From: Imperialibacter sp965651695
GTDB taxonomy: Bacteria > Bacteroidota > Bacteroidia > Cytophagales > Cyclobacteriaceae
Reading direction: 5' to 3'
Assembly (NCBI GenBank): GCA_965651695.1
Contig: CBFGTI010000002.1
Location: 1-64,000 of the forward strand
Length of the DNA stretch: 64,000 nt
Under the pieces are notes generated by a model that ran no database searches, was not told where the DNA came from, and saw nothing but the letters and a program-made list of their open reading frames with translations. Position numbers and translations under genes: made by a program. Of the stretch, positions 61,382-64,000 are shown piece after piece (the first letter of the stretch is position 1; each line of letters starts with the position of its first letter).

Positions 61382-62503
61382 TCATACCGAACACAGGTTT
61401 GAATGGTGGATTTCCTGGTAGAGAGCCATATAGCGGGCTGCCATTTTTTCGGCCGTAAAATATTTCGCCGTTTCGTGTGCCCGGTGCGCCATTTCATTTC
61501 TGAAACCGGCGTCGCTAGTCAGCCGATTGATTTGCTCTGCCCATTTGGCTGCGTCGTTTGGCGGTGCATACAAGGCCGACTCCTGCCAGATTTCCCGCAG
61601 GGTAGGTATATCCGAAATAACCAGTGCACATTGGCTCAGGGCGGCTTCGAGCGCCGAAAGCCCAAATGGCTCGTAAAGTGACGGCAGCATAAACACAGCA
61701 GCTTCGGCCAGGTAGCCGCGAACCTCATGCCGGCTTAGCGGGCCGGTGTAGGTAACGCCGCTTACGGTAGCCTCCCTCCCATCAGCATTAAGTTTCTTTC
61801 CAGGGTTTTGCGAATCGCCAGCTATCACAATAGGCCAGCCAACGCTGCTAACTATGTTTTCAGCAATGCGGTAGTTCTTCCCTTCATCCCAAATGCGGCC
61901 CATGCCAAAGATGTATTCCTTTTTAGCCCCCGCTGCGTAGTCGGCGGGGGTCAGGCCATTGTATATTACATGAATATTCTCGAGTGGAATTTGGTACGAT
62001 TCGGCCATTTCCTGCGCATATACATGCGATACCGCCACAAGCTTATCGGTGGTTTTAAGACTGTTTTTAACCAGCCCGAAGTAGTCGTCCCACTCCTGCC
62101 CGGGGGAGTTGCCTTTTACATGCTGCCACCATGTGTATACGCAGGAGTGGCATACCATAAGCACGGGAGTAATCCAGGGGAGGGAAGCAAATCCATAGGA
62201 ATTGAGATGCACGAGATCGGGCTGAAGCTTTTCTTCCAGTTTCAGCAGCCATTGGCCTGCCCGGCGGAGGTCGTCCCAGGGGTCTTCCATCCATTCGAGC
62301 TTATAGTCGCTTTCAAATACCTGCATTCCCGGCACCGACGCTGCTTCCGTACGCTGCTGCTGGTTCATTTTCTGCCCTAGCGTAACCAGGCACACATCCA
62401 CCCCCCATTTTGCCAGCTCCCGGGCCAGCACCATGCTGTAGGTCCACACACCGCCCACCGTATCGGTGGTCATCATTATCCTGCTTACGTCAGTTGCGCC
62501 CAT
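61382..62503 (-). CDS. Glycosyltransferase family 4 enzyme
   Basis: 373 residues, retaining GT-B. N-terminal GGVWTYSMVLARELAKWG (Gly-rich acceptor loop), then DLVHLNSYGFASLP. The donor lobe has FGMGRIWDEGKNYRIAENIV and the EX7E motif in LPSLYEPFGLSALEAALSQC. Start overlaps the oxidoreductase stop by 14 bases. Transfers an activated sugar in the cytoplasm, donor unknown. Confidence 0.88.
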   Translation of the reverse strand: MGATDVSRIMMTTDTVGGVWTYSMVLARELAKWGVDVCLVTLGQKMNQQQRTEAASVPGMQVFESDYKLEWMEDPWDDLRRAGQWLLKLEEKLQPDLVHLNSYGFASLPWITPVLMVCHSCVYTWWQHVKGNSPGQEWDDYFGLVKNSLKTTDKLVAVSHVYAQEMAESYQIPLENIHVIYNGLTPADYAAGAKKEYIFGMGRIWDEGKNYRIAENIVSSVGWPIVIAGDSQNPGKKLNADGREATVSGVTYTGPLSRHEVRGYLAEAAVFMLPSLYEPFGLSALEAALSQCALVISDIPTLREIWQESALYAPPNDAAKWAEQINRLTSDAGFRNEMAHRAHETAKYFTAEKMAARYMALYQEIHHSNLCSV

Positions 62504-63521
62504 AGATCCTGTCGATTACCCGGGCGGTCCTTATGTAAGATTCGGCGTCTTCGTTGAAGCGATTTGCCTCCGAAAGTCGTTCTGTCCAGTCGAGAATAGC
62601 TTTACCGCTCCACTCATACGGGGGCATGCTTATTACCTGTGCCTTTGTGCCCTTGTTCCAGGTGGCTTTAAAGTCGTAAAACGAGCCGTTCACATTGCGA
62701 AAAGACGCCCCGCCCTCTGTGCCGTAAAGATCCATTTGAATGATGGCGTCTTTACCTGCGGGTATATTCCACGAGCAGGTGCACTGTGAGGTCATGTCGT
62801 TGCTATGCACCATCTGCACGGTGGCATAATCCTCTATGGCTCTGTGGTTGCCATTTATTCTTACTCCTTTTGCATACAAATTGCTGTGCAACTGTTCAAT
62901 TTCGGCTTCTGGAAAAAACCACTGAATCAGGTCGATGAGGTGAATTCCAAGATCCATTACACAACCTCCGCCAGAAAGATCTGCGTTGTAGTACCAGCGC
63001 TTATCGGGCCCATAAGCATTGTGAAAAACGAAATTGGCGGCAAACACATGCCCAAGCTCTCCTTCATCTACCAGTTGTTTGATTTTTTTGGCAGCGTGTG
63101 TATAACGATAGCTGAAATCGACCATTAGCAGGCAGTTGTTGCGTCTTGCCAGGTCTACAATTTCGGTGGTATCTGCAGTTGTACACGCCAAGGGTTTTTG
63201 ACAAAAAACCGCCTTTCGCTTTTCGAGAGCCTGCATTACGTGCTGTTTGTGCAGTGCACTGGGTGTGGCCACCACAATGCCGTCCGCTTCACTATCGAGC
63301 AAGTTTTCATAGGAGAGAATATTCCTGATGTTGATGTCTTTGCAGTATTTTACAATGTCTTCTGCAAAAGGATCGCAAACCGTGAGATTACCTGCTAACC
63401 CGCTTTCATGCACAGCTTCAAATCTGTTTTTCCCAATCCAACCCATGCCGAGGAAGCCAAGCTTCGGCTTCCTGTGTTCGGCTACGAATAATTCCTCCGT
63501 TTCTTTTAGTTCAGTAATCAT
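62490..63521 (-). CDS. Gfo/Idh/MocA family oxidoreductase
   Basis: 343 residues. Rossmann opening KLGFLGMGWIGKNRFEAVHE, conserved EKP-equivalent in KRKAVFCQKPLACTTADTTE (Gln in place of Glu), and catalytic region GGCVMDLGIHLIDLIQWFF with the DxGxHxxD pattern. It oxidises or reduces a sugar with NAD(P). Together with the adjacent zinc dehydrogenase it probably makes a modified sugar for this operon. Confidence 0.88.
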   Translation of the reverse strand: MITELKETEELFVAEHRKPKLGFLGMGWIGKNRFEAVHESGLAGNLTVCDPFAEDIVKYCKDINIRNILSYENLLDSEADGIVVATPSALHKQHVMQALEKRKAVFCQKPLACTTADTTEIVDLARRNNCLLMVDFSYRYTHAAKKIKQLVDEGELGHVFAANFVFHNAYGPDKRWYYNADLSGGGCVMDLGIHLIDLIQWFFPEAEIEQLHSNLYAKGVRINGNHRAIEDYATVQMVHSNDMTSQCTCSWNIPAGKDAIIQMDLYGTEGGASFRNVNGSFYDFKATWNKGTKAQVISMPPYEWSGKAILDWTERLSEANRFNEDAESYIRTARVIDRIYGRN

Positions 63522-63532
63522 AGTAGCTGCCT

Positions 63533-64000
63533 TTAATGAAATAAAACGATTGCTTTCATAAACCCGTCAGGCCTTTCCACAAGCATTTCGAATGCCTCAT
63601 TTAGCCGGTCGGGTGTGAAGTAATGTGTAAAGAGTGGTGTTACGTCCAACTGGCATGTACGTATGCTCTCCAGCGCTTCGCGAATGCCAGCAACGTACCT
63701 GGCGGGGTCCCGCTCATGGGCGTTGATCACGTCTATTCCTTTCCAGTTCCACTCCTGCATGTTCACCTGCCGAAGCCCTCCCTGATGGAAGCCGGCCACC
63801 ACAATTCTGCCCCCAAAAGAAACCAGGCGGGTGGCCAGGTCGAGCGAGGCCTGTGCCCCTGTGGCTTCAATAACGCAATCGCAACCCTTACCGTCTGTTA
63901 GCTCGCCGATCTTTTTCTCCACGTAATCGGCGTCGTCGAAAGGCAGCAGATGGTCGGCGCCCATTTGCGATGCAAACTCAAGCGAATAGGGCCTGCGCGA
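63533..64000 (-). CDS. Zinc-type dehydrogenase, C-terminal part (cut by window edge)
   Basis: The frame is open to the right edge on the minus strand; only the C-terminal half is visible. Visible parts are RRPYSLEFASQMGADHLLPF (end of the nucleotide-binding region), CDCVIEATGAQASLDLATRL and FGGRIVVAGFHQGGLRQVNM, as in MDR dehydrogenases that accompany TIGR04290 clusters. Eleven bases upstream of the Gfo/Idh/MocA gene in the same operon. Confidence 0.8.
   Translation of the reverse strand, partial: SRRPYSLEFASQMGADHLLPFDDADYVEKKIGELTDGKGCDCVIEATGAQASLDLATRLVSFGGRIVVAGFHQGGLRQVNMQEWNWKGIDVINAHERDPARYVAGIREALESIRTCQLDVTPLFTHYFTPDRLNEAFEMLVERPDGFMKAIVLFH

Overview
The window comes from a member of the Bacteroidota, most likely order Cytophagales. 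The evidence is a T9SS type A C-terminal sorting signal, short-leader genes behind TTG-N18-TAnnTTTG promoters, a membrane LytTR regulator, a CarboxypepD_reg-like secreted protein and many AraC-type regulators. Base composition is mid-range. It drops visibly in two accessory patches: a toxin-antitoxin locus near 19.1 kb and an ATPase/TOPRIM-like pair at 32.5-34.4 kb. The left edge cuts a type ISP restriction-modification gene and the right edge cuts a zinc-dependent dehydrogenase.

Layout. 0-11.8 kb: end of the type ISP gene, an MDR oxidoreductase, a Crp/Fnr regulator with an NADP-binding reductase, a secreted beta-helix protein, a Tat-exported two-subunit molybdenum hydroxylase, an AraC/ABM pair and small proteins. 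11.9-21.5 kb: a lipid-linked arabinose pathway (UbiA-type phosphoribosyltransferase, DprE1, DprE2, HAD phosphatase, with 4-bp overlaps) flanked by two GT-C type membrane proteins and a beta-helix protein, and interrupted by a frameshifted HigB-type toxin with its antitoxin. 21.7-32.3 kb: a large T9SS esterase and ordinary metabolic and regulatory genes. 32.3-34.7 kb: a low-GC ATPase/DUF4276 defence-like pair bracketed by two copies of the 3' end of a SNF2 helicase gene. 37.7-43.8 kb: a kinase-like phosphotransferase, then five minus-strand secreted EF-hand proteins, several with their own terminator. 44.2-50.4 kb: a tight operon of TPP enzyme, SPW/VKOR membrane protein, SDR and GH15. 50.5-56.6 kb: a candidate RiPP locus. 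56.7-64 kb: a minus-strand glycosylation operon with three CgeB-like glycosyltransferases, a GT4, a methyltransferase, a Gfo/Idh/MocA oxidoreductase and a Zn-dehydrogenase.

The most novel-looking system is the locus at 50.5-56.6 kb. It holds a small HTH regulator, a 46-residue peptide with an acidic leader and a Ser/Thr/Gly-rich tail holding one Trp, and a strong hairpin. After these come a secreted CarboxypepD_reg protein, a 661-residue fusion of a class I isoprenoid-synthase-like domain and a class II terpene-cyclase-like domain, a PqqD-M50 peptidase and a sulfotransferase. I read it as a hypothetical terpenylated or prenylated peptide pathway. The second is the mycobacterial-type decaprenyl-phospho-arabinose route in a Gram-negative, with Ser at the position of the benzothiazinone-reactive Cys of DprE1.
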